A stretch of DNA of 64,000 bases, from NCBI RefSeq assembly GCF_022678485.1, contig NZ_JALBYP010000018.1:248001-312000 (forward strand), given 5' to 3'. This document shows positions 29,865 to 39,294 of the stretch, in pieces. Both the position numbers and the translations under genes were made by a program. The notes under the pieces were generated by a model, which searched no databases, was not told the origin of the DNA, and saw only the letters and a list, made by a program, of their open reading frames with translations. Each line of letters starts with the position of its first letter. Within the stretch, counting starts at the first letter, position 1. Source of the stretch: Aliiroseovarius sediminis. GTDB taxonomy: Bacteria > Pseudomonadota > Alphaproteobacteria > Rhodobacterales > Rhodobacteraceae.

Positions 29865-30661
29865 CAGACAACCCGGATCAGGACCCCATTGCGGCTTGTG
29901 CCGAGATCGTCCAGAAGGGCGACCCCGACCGGTTTCTGGCGACCATGACGGGCGCCGTGGCCGAACGAAAACGCTTGTTCCCGCTCTATGCATTCAACCT
30001 GGAAATCGCCCGCGCGCCCTTCATGACGCAAGAACCGATGGTCGCGATGATCCGCCTGCAATTCTGGCGTGATTTGATTGAGGCCGCGGCCGACGGGCAA
30101 GAGGCTCCGCGCCATGAGGTCGGACAGCCGGTCTCGCAACTGGTCGTCTGGGGCGATATACGCCCCGCGCCCTTGTTGCGAATGATCGAGGCGCGCGAGG
30201 GGGACGCGCATGGCCTGTCACGCCGGTCGGTCGATGATATCCGTGGGTATGTGCGCGCAACGGCGGGGGCGTTGATGCTGGCCGCGGGGCAGGCGACGGG
30301 GATTACGGATTTTGAAGGTGACCACGACACCGATCAGGCGTTGGAGGATGTTGGCGAGGCGTCCGGCCTTGCCAACTGGCTGATGTCGCAGCAAGCGCTG
30401 ATGGCAGCCGGGCGTGGGCATGTGATGCCGGACGAAGTTGTAATCGCGACGCTGTGCAAAGCCGGTTTAAACGCGCTTTCACGCGGGCAGGCGGTCCTGG
30501 ACGGACGCGATAACCCGGCCCTGCGCAGTGCTTGGCAGGCGAAAGCGATCTTGCGACAGGCCGCGAAACAGCCCGGACTTGTCGCGACAGGTGGCTTGGG
30601 CCAGTCCGAATTTGCCCGGCGCGGTGGTCTGTTGTGGCGCACCATGATGCGGCGCTGGTGA
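29861..30661 (+). CDS. Squalene/phytoene synthase family protein (NDUFAF6-like)
   Basis: A 266-residue protein with the trans-isoprenyl synthase fold. The ATG at 29861 overlaps the cimA stop (ATGA). LFPLYAFNLEIARAPFMTQEP and IRLQFWRDLIEA mark the fold. The first Asp-rich motif of true synthases is replaced, and the second is not convincing. It is therefore closer to NDUFAF6-type proteins, which help complex I assembly in mitochondria. An enzymatic carotenoid or squalene role is less likely. No carotenoid genes are nearby. Confidence 0.8.
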   Translation: MTDNPDQDPIAACAEIVQKGDPDRFLATMTGAVAERKRLFPLYAFNLEIARAPFMTQEPMVAMIRLQFWRDLIEAAADGQEAPRHEVGQPVSQLVVWGDIRPAPLLRMIEAREGDAHGLSRRSVDDIRGYVRATAGALMLAAGQATGITDFEGDHDTDQALEDVGEASGLANWLMSQQALMAAGRGHVMPDEVVIATLCKAGLNALSRGQAVLDGRDNPALRSAWQAKAILRQAAKQPGLVATGGLGQSEFARRGGLLWRTMMRRW

Positions 30662-30779
30662 CGGCGCACGCGTTCAGCCCGACATCTAAAGATCGTTTTC
30701 CTTATCGCAATGCTTGCCAAGAATCACATCCTTGCGTCAGGTAGGCGGTGGGGAATGCTGGTCTTGCGGGGTAAACAGG

Positions 30780-31967
30780 ATGGATGCAGCGAAGCTTTGG
30801 TTTGCGCAGGACGAATACGACGACCGGCTGGGCAAGACGCGGCGGGCGATGGCGCAGCGCGAGATTGATCTGCTGATCGTCACTGACCCGTCCAATATGA
30901 ACTGGCTGACTGGATATGATGGCTGGTCGTTCTATGTGCATCAATGCGTCATCGTCACGTTGGACGGCGCGCCGATCTGGTTTGGTCGTGGGCAGGATGC
31001 GGCGGGCGCGCTGCGCACCTGTTATATGTCGCCAAACAATATCATCGGTTATCCCGATCATTACGTGCAATCCACCGAGCGCCATCCGATGGACTACCTG
31101 TCGGCCCAACTGGCGGATCGCGGGTGTGGTCAAGGCCGTATCGGGGTCGAGATGGACAATTACTGGTTTACCGCCGCAGCTTTCGCATCGCTGCAGACAC
31201 ACCTTCCCAACGCCGAATTCACCGATGCCACTGCATTGGTCAACTGGCAGCGCGCCGTAAAATCCGAGACCGAGATAGAGTATATGCGCCAAGCAGGTCA
31301 GATCGTCGGCAACATGCACCAGCGGATTTTTGACAAGGTCGAACCGGGTCTGCGAAAATGCGATCTGGTGGCTGATATCTATGACGCCGGTCTGCGATAT
31401 GACAATACGCTGGGGTATGGTGGTGACTATCCGGCCATCGTGCCACTGCTGCCTTCGGGGGCGGATGCTGGGGCACCGCATCTGACATGGGACGATCAAC
31501 CGATGAAGCCCGGCGAAGGCACGTTTTTCGAAATCGCAGGTGTCGTGCACCGCTATCACTGCCCGCTGTCACGCACTGTCTTTCTGGGCAAGCCGACGCA
31601 AACCTTTCTGGACGCGGAAAAGGCGGTGCTGGAAGGGATGGAGGCGGGGCTGGACAAGGCGCGCGCGGGCAATACCTGCGAGGACATTGCGCTGGCCTTC
31701 TTCGGGGTGTTGAAGAAGTACGGAATCGTGAAAGACAACCGCACCGGCTATTCCATCGGACTGTCCTATCCGCCCGATTGGGGCGAACGCACCATGTCGC
31801 TGCGACCCGGTGACACCACCGTGCTTCAGAAAAACATGACATTCCATTTCATGACCGGCCTATGGATGGAGGATTGGGGTTTCGAAATCACCGAAAGCAT
31901 ACGCATCGGTACGGATGGCCCGGAATGCCTGTCCAACGTGCCCCGCAGTTTGTTTGTGAAGGATTAG
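30780..31967 (+). CDS. doeA: Ectoine hydrolase (M24 peptidase family)
   Basis: Opens the ectoine ring to N-alpha-acetyl-L-2,4-diaminobutyrate, the first step of ectoine breakdown. It has 395 residues. The ATG at 30780 follows GGGGTAAACAGG. It is a creatinase-type N-domain followed by a pita-bread domain of the M24 family, with TDPSNMNWLTGYDGWSFYV near the start and the catalytic part around GEGTFFEIAGVVHRYHCPLSR. The identification rests on this family pattern and on doeB lying three bases downstream. An uncharacterised Xaa-Pro peptidase-like protein is the alternative. Confidence 0.87.
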   Translation: MDAAKLWFAQDEYDDRLGKTRRAMAQREIDLLIVTDPSNMNWLTGYDGWSFYVHQCVIVTLDGAPIWFGRGQDAAGALRTCYMSPNNIIGYPDHYVQSTERHPMDYLSAQLADRGCGQGRIGVEMDNYWFTAAAFASLQTHLPNAEFTDATALVNWQRAVKSETEIEYMRQAGQIVGNMHQRIFDKVEPGLRKCDLVADIYDAGLRYDNTLGYGGDYPAIVPLLPSGADAGAPHLTWDDQPMKPGEGTFFEIAGVVHRYHCPLSRTVFLGKPTQTFLDAEKAVLEGMEAGLDKARAGNTCEDIALAFFGVLKKYGIVKDNRTGYSIGLSYPPDWGERTMSLRPGDTTVLQKNMTFHFMTGLWMEDWGFEITESIRIGTDGPECLSNVPRSLFVKD

Positions 31968-31970
31968 GCC

Positions 31971-32963
31971 ATGATCGACACTCCGATTGTTCCCACCATC
32001 CCGCTGGATCAGGACGGCGCGCATCACGGTTTTCTCAGACTGCCATACAGTCGCGATGACAGTGCGTGGGGGTCCATCATGATCCCGATCACGGTCATCA
32101 TGAACGGCCCCGGTCCTACGGCGCTGTTGACGGGAGGCAATCATGGCGATGAATACGAGGGGCCGATTGCCCTTCAGGAACTGACTGTGACCCTGAAGCC
32201 CGAGGATGTATCGGGACGTGTCATCATTGTGCCTGCGTTCAACTATCCCGCCTTTCGCGCAGGCACGCGGACCTCACCGATTGATCGGGGCAATATGAAC
32301 CGGATATTTCCGGGCCGCCCCGATGGCACGCCCACTGAAAAGATTGCTGATTTTTTTCAACGCGTGTTACTTCCGATGGCCGATGTAGCGGTCGATTTCC
32401 ACTCGGGGGGAAAGACACTGGACTTCGTTCATTTCGCTGCCGTGCATTTCCTTGAGGATAAGGCGCTTGAGGCTGACTGCATTGCGGCCATGCAAGCCTT
32501 CAATGCGCCTTATTCGGTACAGATGCTCGAAATTGACAATGTGGGCATGTATGACACGGCAGTTGAAGATATGGGCAAGGTTCTGGTCACGACCGAATTG
32601 GGCGGGGGCGGCACATCTACCGCGCGGTCGAATGCGATTGCCAAGAAGGGCGTGCGCAACGTGTTGATCCATTTCGGTATATTGCAAGGTGAAATGCAGG
32701 TTGATGATACGATCACGCTGACAATGCCCGACGATGACTGCTATTTGTTCAGCCTAGGCGATGGGATGTACGAGGCGATGGTTGAGCTTGGCGATCCAGT
32801 CAAGAAGGGCGATGTTGTGGCGCGACGCTGGCCGCTGGACCGCACCGGCCAGTTGCCGGTGAACTACCATGCTCGGCTTGATGGCATTTTGATCAGCCGC
32901 CACCATCCGGGGCTGATCAAGGCGGGCGATTGCGTGGCCGTGATTGGTGTGGCCGACGTCTGA
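31971..32963 (+). CDS. doeB: N-alpha-acetyl-L-2,4-diaminobutyrate deacetylase
   Basis: Removes the acetyl group from the DoeA product, giving L-2,4-diaminobutyrate. It has 330 residues of the succinylglutamate desuccinylase/aspartoacylase family. The zinc motif is GGNHGDEYEG, with the third ligand in VDFHSGGK and the Arg-rich NMNRIFPG substrate-binding segment. It starts three bases after doeA, so the two are one operon. The C-terminal ~85 residues form the usual beta domain (GDPVKKGDVVARRW). Confidence 0.88.
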   Translation: MIDTPIVPTIPLDQDGAHHGFLRLPYSRDDSAWGSIMIPITVIMNGPGPTALLTGGNHGDEYEGPIALQELTVTLKPEDVSGRVIIVPAFNYPAFRAGTRTSPIDRGNMNRIFPGRPDGTPTEKIADFFQRVLLPMADVAVDFHSGGKTLDFVHFAAVHFLEDKALEADCIAAMQAFNAPYSVQMLEIDNVGMYDTAVEDMGKVLVTTELGGGGTSTARSNAIAKKGVRNVLIHFGILQGEMQVDDTITLTMPDDDCYLFSLGDGMYEAMVELGDPVKKGDVVARRWPLDRTGQLPVNYHARLDGILISRHHPGLIKAGDCVAVIGVADV

Positions 32964-33156
32964 CAGGGCTGGATTTCGCAGCGTTGATACGCTATCCAAT
33001 CTACATCCCAAGCAATAAAGGCATTGCGCGCTGCTGCTGGGGCTGAGCGGAGCCAACCCGCCCGACCCGAAGCCGCACGATGCCACGGGTCCATGCGCCA
33101 AGGCTCCTGTCATGACAGAACCCGGCCGCGCGCCGCCTGAACGCTTGAGGTAAGAC

Positions 33157-34530
33157 ATGCTTCACAATGACCAATTAGATCAGTGGGATCGCGAGAACTT
33201 CTTTCATCCCTCGACCCATCTGGCGCAGCACGCGCGGGGTGAAAGCCCGAACCGCGTGATCCGCACCGCCTCTGGCGTGCATATTGAAGATCGAGACGGC
33301 AACAAGCTGCTGGACGCATTTGCCGGGCTTTATTGCGTCAATGTCGGCTATGGCCGGCCCGAGATCGCGGATGCCATCGCCGAACAAGCCCGCGAACTGG
33401 CCTATTATCACTCCTATGTCGGGCACGGCACCGAGGCGTCGATCACCTTAGCCAAGATGATACTGGACCGGGCGCCAGCTAACATGTCCAAGGTCTATTT
33501 CGGGCTAGGCGGGTCTGATGCGAATGAAACCAACGTGAAATTGCTGTGGTATTACAATAATATCCTGGGGCGACCCGAGAAGAAAAAAATTATCTCGCGC
33601 TGGCGAGGCTATCACGGGTCAGGGCTTGTGACCGGGTCGTTGACGGGGCTTGAGCTGTTTCACAAGAAGTTCGACCTGCCGCTGGCGCAGGTCATTCATA
33701 CCGAAGCCCCGTATTACTTCCGCCGTGACGACCTGACCCAAAGCGAGGCCGATTTCGTCGCCCATTGTGTCGCCGAGCTTGAGGCACTGATTGAACGCGA
33801 AGGGGCCGACACCATCGCGGGATTCATCGGCGAGCCGGTTCTTGGCACGGGCGGTATTGTGCCCCCACCAGACGGTTATTGGTCGGCCATTCAGGCGGTT
33901 CTGGCAAAGCATGACATCCTGCTGATTGCGGATGAGGTTGTGACTGGTTTTGGCCGTTTGGGCACCATGTTCGGGTCGGAACATTACGGAATGACCCCGG
34001 ATATCATCACTATCGCCAAAGGGCTGACATCAGCCTATGCGCCGCTGTCCGGCTCTATCGTGTCGGACAAGGTTTGGAAGGTGCTGGAGCAAGGCACGGA
34101 CGAAAACGGCCCGATCGGCCACGGCTGGACCTACTCCGCCCATCCGATCGGGGCGGCGGCGGGTGTGGCAAACCTTAAGCTGATTGATGATCTGAACCTG
34201 ATTGAAAATGCGGGTGCGGTGGGCAGCTATTTGCAGCAAGGGTTGAATGATGCCCTCTCGGAGCACGCCAATGTAGGCGATATCCGCGGCGAAGGGATGC
34301 TGTGTGCCGTCGAGTTTGTGCAGGACAAAGATGGTCGGACCTTCTTTGACGCAGCCAACAAGATCGGCCCGCAGATTTCGGCCAAGCTGCTTGAAGAAAG
34401 CAAGGTAATCGCGCGCGCCATGCCGCAAGGCGACATTCTGGGCTTTGCGCCACCGTTCTGCCTGACACGGGACGAGGCGGACACGGTGATCGCCGCGACA
34501 GCGCGCGCCGTGAAAACCGTTTTGGGCTGA
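33157..34530 (+). CDS. doeD: L-2,4-diaminobutyrate transaminase (class III)
   Basis: PLP-dependent aminotransferase of 457 residues, predicted to convert diaminobutyrate to aspartate semialdehyde. The ATG at 33157 follows GAGGTA. The PLP Lys is in [13 protein letters not shown], the cofactor Asp in [15 protein letters not shown], and [12 protein letters not shown] and [17 protein letters not shown] are conserved. Class III transaminases of this subgroup also include beta-alanine and omega-amino acid enzymes; the doeAB neighbours favour DoeD. A 193-base gap separates it from doeB, so it may have its own promoter. doeC is not present here. Confidence 0.82.
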   Translation: MLHNDQLDQWDRENFFHPSTHLAQHARGESPNRVIRTASGVHIEDRDGNKLLDAFAGLYCVNVGYGRPEIADAIAEQARELAYYHSYVGHGTEASITLAKMILDRAPANMSKVYFGLGGSDANETNVKLLWYYNNILGRPEKKKIISRWRGYHGSGLVTGSLTGLELFHKKFDLPLAQVIHTEAPYYFRRDDLTQSEADFVAHCVAELEALIEREGADTIAGFIGEPVLGTGGIVPPPDGYWSAIQAVLAKHDILLIADEVVTGFGRLGTMFGSEHYGMTPDIITIAKGLTSAYAPLSGSIVSDKVWKVLEQGTDENGPIGHGWTYSAHPIGAAAGVANLKLIDDLNLIENAGAVGSYLQQGLNDALSEHANVGDIRGEGMLCAVEFVQDKDGRTFFDAANKIGPQISAKLLEESKVIARAMPQGDILGFAPPFCLTRDEADTVIAATARAVKTVLG

Positions 34531-34532
34531 TC

Positions 34533-35174
34533 TTAACGCGGCAATGCGGCGGCGGTCTTAGCCAATGCCGTGATCGCCGACCAGTCACCAGCTTGGACCA
34601 GATCGCCTGGTGCCACCCATGATCCCCCGACGCACAGCGTGTTAGGTAGGGACAGGTAATCGTTTGCATTCGATAGGCTGACACCGCCGGTCGGACAAAA
34701 ACGGATTTGCGGCAAGGGAGAGGAAAGAGATTTCAAGAAGGGCGCGCCGCCGGCGGCTTCCGCTGGAAAGAATTTTTGCACCGTATAGCCGCGTTCCAGA
34801 AGCCGCATGGCCTCAGACGCCGAACTGGCACCGGGCAGCAGCGGCAGATCGTTGGCCTCGCACGCGTCCAGAAGCCGGTCGGTCGCGCCGGGGGACACTC
34901 CGAAGGTTGCGCCGGCTTTCTTGGCGTTTTCGACGTCTTGGGGCGTTAGAAGCGTGCCAGCCCCGACGGCGCCCCCTTCAATGCGCGCCATTTCGGCGAT
35001 CACTTCAAGGGCGGCATCGGTGCGCAGGGTTACTTCCAGTGCCGGTAGACCGCCCGCCACCAAGCCGTTTGCCAGCGCGGCGGCGTGGGATGGATCATCC
35101 ACCACCAGAACAGGAATGACCGGTGCAAGGCGGCAGATTTTTTCGGCGGCGGTGCTTGCGTCTTGCGGCGTCAT
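34533..35174 (-). CDS. eda: 2-dehydro-3-deoxy-6-phosphogluconate aldolase
   Basis: Splits KDPG into pyruvate and glyceraldehyde 3-phosphate, the last step of the Entner-Doudoroff pathway. It has 213 residues. LEVTLRT carries the catalytic Glu and VQKFFPAEAAGG the Schiff-base Lys; GTLLTPQDV and RFCPTGGVS are conserved. The start overlaps the edd stop by one base, so expression is coupled. It converges on doeD with two bases between the stops. Confidence 0.96.
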   Translation of the reverse strand: MTPQDASTAAEKICRLAPVIPVLVVDDPSHAAALANGLVAGGLPALEVTLRTDAALEVIAEMARIEGGAVGAGTLLTPQDVENAKKAGATFGVSPGATDRLLDACEANDLPLLPGASSASEAMRLLERGYTVQKFFPAEAAGGAPFLKSLSSPLPQIRFCPTGGVSLSNANDYLSLPNTLCVGGSWVAPGDLVQAGDWSAITALAKTAAALPR

Positions 35175-36991
35175 CAGTCCCTCTTTCCGGAAATAGAACT
35201 TGCGCCTTCGGTCGCGGTACTGGCCGCGCGGCGGAAGGTTTCAAACAATTCGCGACCCATGCCGTCGGCATTGGCGCTTAGATCGACTTGCACTGCGGGG
35301 CGGTCGACTGCGCCTTGGGTCAGCACTTCAAGAGTGCCCATCTCGGCGTCAAGCCGGATCATATCGCCATCACGGATGCGCGCGATAGGGCCACCGTTTG
35401 CGGCCTCGGGCGCAACGTGGATGGCCGCAGGGACCTTGCCCGACGCACCTGACATCCGCCCATCGGTCATAAGCGCCACCCGCTGGCCGCGTTGCTGTAA
35501 CACAGATAGGGTCGGGGTCAGACTGTGCAGTTCCGGCATCCCGTTGGCGCGGGGGCCTTGGAAACGCACGACGACGATCATGTCGCCCTCAAGCTCTCCG
35601 GCCTTGAAGGCTGCCTTGACGCTGTCTTGGTCGTGGAACACGCGGGCGGGCGCCTCGATGATCCGGTGGTCGGTATCTACGGCAGAGACCTTGATGACAC
35701 CCTGACCCAGATTGCCGGATAGTTGCACTAGCCCCCCGGTTTTCTGGAATGGATCCGAGGCCGGGCGCAGAATCTTGTCGTTCAGACTTTCGCGCGGGCC
35801 GGGTTCCCAGTGTACACGGTTGCCGTCCAGTTTCGGTTCTTGGGTATAGGCGCGCAGATCACCCATAATGGTCTTGGTATCCGGATGCAAAAGGCCCGCG
35901 TCCAGCAACTCGCCAATCATATAGCCAAGCCCACCGGCAGCGTGGAAGTGGTTTACATCCGCCAACCCGTTCGGATAGACGCGCGCCATTAACGGCACAA
36001 TCGCAGAGATATCTGCGAAATCCTCAAGCGTCAGAATGATCCCGGCAGCTCGCGCCATCGCGGGCAGATGCAACACGAGGTTGGTTGAGCCCCCGGTCGC
36101 CATCAGACCGACCAGCCCGTTCACAAACGTCTTTTCGTCCAGCACATGCCCCGCAGGCGTGAAGCTTTCGGCACCGTCCTTCGTGATCGCCAGCGCCCGC
36201 CGCGTACCCTCGGCGGTCAAAGCTTCGCGCATGTCGGTATGAGGGGTGACAAAGGACGCACCGGGCAAGTGCAGGCCCATGAATTCCATCAGCATTTGGT
36301 TGGTATTCGCGGTGCCATAGAACGTGCAGGTGCCGGGGCCGTGATAGGACGCCATCTCGGCCGCCATCAGTTCATCGCGCCCCACTTCACCGGTGGCAAA
36401 CTGGGTGCGCACCTTGGCCTTTTCGTCATTAGGCAGGCCCGAGGTCATCGGGCCAGCTGGCAGAAACACCGCCGGGATGTGCCCGAAGCTTGCCGCCGCG
36501 ATGACAAGTCCCGGCACAATCTTATCGCAGACGCCAAGGAAAACGGCAGCGTCAAAAGTGTTGTGGCTCAGCGCAACCGAAGACGCCAGCGCGATCACAT
36601 CCCGTGAAAACAGGCTCAACTCCATCCCCATTTCGCCCTGTGTGACGCCATCGCACATGGCCGGAACACCGCCCGCGACTTGCGCGGTGGCACCAGCGTC
36701 GCGGGCGACGCGTTTGATAAGGTCGGGGAAGGTCGCAAAGGGCGCATGCGCTGACAGCATGTCATTATAGGCCGTCACGATGCCCAGATTGGGCGCGCGC
36801 CCTTCGGCCAGTCGGTTCTGATCCGGGCCCGCACCAGCATAGGCATGTGCCTGGCCCGAGCAGCTAAGATGCCCTCGGCGCGGCCCATCTTCGGCGGCGC
36901 GATCGATCTTGTCCAAATAGGTTCGGCGGGTGTCGGCGGATCGTTCGATAATCCGATCCGTGACCTTTATGAGCGTGCTGTTCAGGGTCAT
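35174..36991 (-). CDS. edd: 6-phosphogluconate dehydratase
   Basis: Converts 6-phosphogluconate to KDPG in the Entner-Doudoroff pathway, the main glucose route in many roseobacters. It has 605 residues. The ATG at 36991 starts MTLNSTLIKVTDRIIERS; the longer frame from 37075 would pass through the operator region. The [4Fe-4S] cysteines are in the contexts GVPAMCDGVTQ and GPGTCTFYGTANTN. MTDGRMSGASGKVPAAIHV is the conserved dehydratase signature. It leads the edd-eda operon, with a LacI-type operator 70 bases upstream. Confidence 0.96.
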   Translation of the reverse strand: MTLNSTLIKVTDRIIERSADTRRTYLDKIDRAAEDGPRRGHLSCSGQAHAYAGAGPDQNRLAEGRAPNLGIVTAYNDMLSAHAPFATFPDLIKRVARDAGATAQVAGGVPAMCDGVTQGEMGMELSLFSRDVIALASSVALSHNTFDAAVFLGVCDKIVPGLVIAAASFGHIPAVFLPAGPMTSGLPNDEKAKVRTQFATGEVGRDELMAAEMASYHGPGTCTFYGTANTNQMLMEFMGLHLPGASFVTPHTDMREALTAEGTRRALAITKDGAESFTPAGHVLDEKTFVNGLVGLMATGGSTNLVLHLPAMARAAGIILTLEDFADISAIVPLMARVYPNGLADVNHFHAAGGLGYMIGELLDAGLLHPDTKTIMGDLRAYTQEPKLDGNRVHWEPGPRESLNDKILRPASDPFQKTGGLVQLSGNLGQGVIKVSAVDTDHRIIEAPARVFHDQDSVKAAFKAGELEGDMIVVVRFQGPRANGMPELHSLTPTLSVLQQRGQRVALMTDGRMSGASGKVPAAIHVAPEAANGGPIARIRDGDMIRLDAEMGTLEVLTQGAVDRPAVQVDLSANADGMGRELFETFRRAASTATEGASSISGKRD

Positions 36992-37060
36992 GGCTGCTGT
37001 CCTGGTCCTTATTCCATTATATGGCGCAGGGGTGGGTTCAAAAAGCAATCTATCAGCAAG

Positions 37061-37074
37061 TGATAGCGCTAACA
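37061..37074. promoter_or_regulatory. LacI-family operator upstream of edd
   Basis: TGATAGCGCTAACA is a near-perfect palindrome with the central CG typical of LacI-family operators. It lies 70 bases upstream of the edd start and about 75 bases before the divergent small ORF. The regulator gene is not in this window. It probably ties the Entner-Doudoroff genes to a sugar or gluconate signal. Confidence 0.6.
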
Positions 37075-37148
37075 ATGGCCAATTTCCGGGTTCCCCTGCG
37101 TGGGGGCGGGGTTTATGTAAGAGCCACCGAGAAAATGAATGATATCAT

Positions 37149-37328
37149 ATGACCAAGCCGCAATCACCCGATCGCGCGACGATCAGACTGAACCCAAAGA
37201 CGAATGCGCGCGCCATCCAAACAGGCCGGTTGACCCGCACGGGCACTATTGACGCGGACCACGCGATACACCCGCAACTGCCCCAAAGTGGATATCCGAA
37301 AGCGCTGTCCGTCCATTTGCTACCATGA
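37149..37328 (+). CDS. Small ORF coupled to the PIN-domain gene (candidate antitoxin)
   Basis: A 59-residue frame, ATG at 37149 and TGA at 37326-37328, overlapping the PIN gene start by four bases (ATGA). The protein is basic with several Arg/Thr (ATIRLNPKTNARAIQTGRLT) and a His/Pro-containing C-terminus (HPQLPQSGYPKALSVH). I do not recognise a DNA-binding fold. The tight overlap and position match an antitoxin before a toxin, but it could also be a leader or an unrelated small protein. No strong Shine-Dalgarno sequence precedes it. Confidence 0.5.
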   Translation: MTKPQSPDRATIRLNPKTNARAIQTGRLTRTGTIDADHAIHPQLPQSGYPKALSVHLLP

Positions 37329-37873
37329 GAGTGCTGATTGATGCCTGCGTCCTTTATCCCACGGTCATGCGCGAAATGGTGATGGGCGCGGCGGGGCAGG
37401 GGCTGTTCACCCCACTCTGGTCGCCCCGCATTCTCGAAGAATGGGCGCGCGCTGCTGCCCGCATGGGTCCCGATCAGGACGCCGTGGCCCGCGCTGAAAT
37501 TTCGCTGCTGCGGGAACGCTGGCCTGACGCGAACGTCCGGCCCCGCGACGGTGACTTGCGGCGCTTATGGCTACCGGATCAGAACGACATCCACGTTTTT
37601 GCCGCGGCCATCGCAGGCCGCGCGGATGTGCTGTTGACCATGAACAACGCTGACTTCCCCCGCCATATACTGAGCGAAGAGGGCCTGCGCCGCGACAGCC
37701 CCGACCTGTTCCTGCTCGCGTTCCTGAACCAAGACCCGGATGCCATCAAGACGGTCGCCACGCGCATCCTGACGCAAGCCCGGACCTTGTCAGACGTAGA
37801 CTGGACCATCCGTCGCCTGATGAAAAAAGCGCGCCTGCCGCGATTGGGTAAAGCGCTGGATCAGCTTATCTGA
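37325..37873 (+). CDS. PIN-domain protein (RSP_2648-like)
   Basis: A 182-residue protein with a PIN-type RNase fold. The first acidic residue is in MRVLIDACVLYPTVM, further acidic positions lie in ILEEWARAA, and DQNDIHVFAAAIAGRADVLLTMN carries the third and fourth. These are the expected four acidic ligands for Mg-dependent RNA cleavage. A ~50-residue C-terminal helical part follows. Similar proteins are widespread in Rhodobacteraceae. It may be the toxin of a toxin-antitoxin pair with the 59-residue ORF before it. Confidence 0.82.
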   Translation: MRVLIDACVLYPTVMREMVMGAAGQGLFTPLWSPRILEEWARAAARMGPDQDAVARAEISLLRERWPDANVRPRDGDLRRLWLPDQNDIHVFAAAIAGRADVLLTMNNADFPRHILSEEGLRRDSPDLFLLAFLNQDPDAIKTVATRILTQARTLSDVDWTIRRLMKKARLPRLGKALDQLI

Positions 37874-37945
37874 GCCGTGGTTCTCGTGGCCATAAATATC
37901 CTGGGGTGAGCGGCACCGCCGCGAGGGGCAAAGCCCCTTACCTCC

Positions 37946-38629
37946 TCACCTCACCCACTTCGCTTCGTTCTTTTCAATCGCTGCGATCCGTTCGGCGGTT
38001 TTCGGGTGGCTCATCAACCACGCGGGCATCACGCCAGACCGTGATTTCGTCAGTGCGTCCAGCTTGCCGAACAGAGTTTTCTGCGGCTCAGTCCCGATCC
38101 CGGACTTGATCAACAGCGCAGTGGCATAGGCGTCAGCTTCGTATTCATCGCCGCGGCTCAGGCCGGCGGCCACAAGGCGCGTCAGGGCATTGGCGATCAG
38201 CACGCCAATCCCCGGCAGAAATCGCGAGAGCACCATGGCCAGCACCGTGCGCATCGCGTTTTGCCCTGAAAAGTCGATCATCCGTTTGCGTGAATGCCCC
38301 AACGCCACATGGCCCAATTCATGGGCGATCACGCTGGCCAACTCCTCGGCGCTGACGCGCCCTTGTCGGTATTCATTGAAAAATCCCCGCGTGATGAAAA
38401 TTCGCCCATCCGGTGCGGCAAGCCCGTTAACGGGATCAATTTCATAGATATGAACAGGGATTTTGGCAATGTCCAAAGACGCGGCCATCCGGTCCGTCAG
38501 CGCCTTCAATTTGGGGTCGGCGAGCTGAGTGGATTGGGCGTCCAGTTCGCGATGCGTGCGCCAGACCGAAAAATGGTAGAGCAGCAGGCCATAGGCGACA
38601 GGCAAGAGGATGGGCAGAAGCTTCAACAT
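37946..38629 (-). CDS. M48-family zinc metallopeptidase
   Basis: Membrane-anchored peptidase of 227 residues. An N-terminal helix at about 3-20 (LLPILLPVAYGLLLYHF) is followed by the catalytic domain with the zinc motif HELGH in SVIAHELGHVALGH, and the third ligand Glu in GDEYEADAYA. It is shorter than HtpX (about 290 residues). It may take part in envelope protein quality control. It follows the DedA gene by 41 bases and probably shares its transcript. Confidence 0.9.
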   Translation of the reverse strand: MLKLLPILLPVAYGLLLYHFSVWRTHRELDAQSTQLADPKLKALTDRMAASLDIAKIPVHIYEIDPVNGLAAPDGRIFITRGFFNEYRQGRVSAEELASVIAHELGHVALGHSRKRMIDFSGQNAMRTVLAMVLSRFLPGIGVLIANALTRLVAAGLSRGDEYEADAYATALLIKSGIGTEPQKTLFGKLDALTKSRSGVMPAWLMSHPKTAERIAAIEKNEAKWVR

Positions 38630-38670
38630 GGGATCTATATGGGGAAGTATATCCGTTCAGGAAAGGGGGG

Positions 38671-39294
38671 CTACCGGATCGGGCGCGGAGAATCTTCCTG
38701 TCGAGCTTGCACACGCATCATCGCGCGGACCCACGCAAACATTGCCGCTGCCACGACCAATGCCACAAGAAACCCCACCAAGCTTCCCAAAAGATCCGCA
38801 AGGCTTTCGATGCGTGCAGCAAAGCCATATCCCAGACCCACATAAAGCGTGACCCAGATGGTTTCGCCCAGGATGTCCCAGATGGTAAACCGGGCCCACC
38901 CCAGTCCGGTCGCACCGGCGGCAAAATTGACCCAAGGTCCAAGCGGTGCGACAGCCCATGTGGACAGGAAAACGCCTTTGCCGCCGTGGCGGTCAACAAA
39001 ATCATGTGCGCGCGCCAGAACGGCTTTACGGGCAGGGCTGCGGGCAAGGCGGTCCAGCAAAGGCGCGCCACCATAGCGGCCAAGGGCGAAGCCTGTCTGA
39101 TCCCCGATCACTGCGCCTGCAAACGCCGCCAGCACCACGTTGGACAGCACAAGATCCCCAGCCGCCGCAAAACCACCACCCGCCAGCATCATCAGCGAGG
39201 TGGGGATAGGCAGCGCCAGACACGACAAAAAAGCCGAGGCGAAGACCACCCATGGCCCATAACTTGATAGAAGGGCAAAGACAGCGTCGGTCAT
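38671..39294 (-). CDS. DedA-family membrane protein
   Basis: Integral membrane protein of 207 residues of the DedA (SNARE-associated) family, which includes undecaprenyl-phosphate and phosphatidylethanolamine carriers. The ATG at 39294 overlaps the stop of the upstream gene (ATGA). GDQTGFALGRYGG and STWAVAPLGPWVNFAAGATGL are conserved; the usual Arg in the FxRFxPxxR motif is not seen. The longer frame from 39711 is an artefact through the upstream gene. Confidence 0.87.
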   Translation of the reverse strand: MTDAVFALLSSYGPWVVFASAFLSCLALPIPTSLMMLAGGGFAAAGDLVLSNVVLAAFAGAVIGDQTGFALGRYGGAPLLDRLARSPARKAVLARAHDFVDRHGGKGVFLSTWAVAPLGPWVNFAAGATGLGWARFTIWDILGETIWVTLYVGLGYGFAARIESLADLLGSLVGFLVALVVAAAMFAWVRAMMRVQARQEDSPRPIR

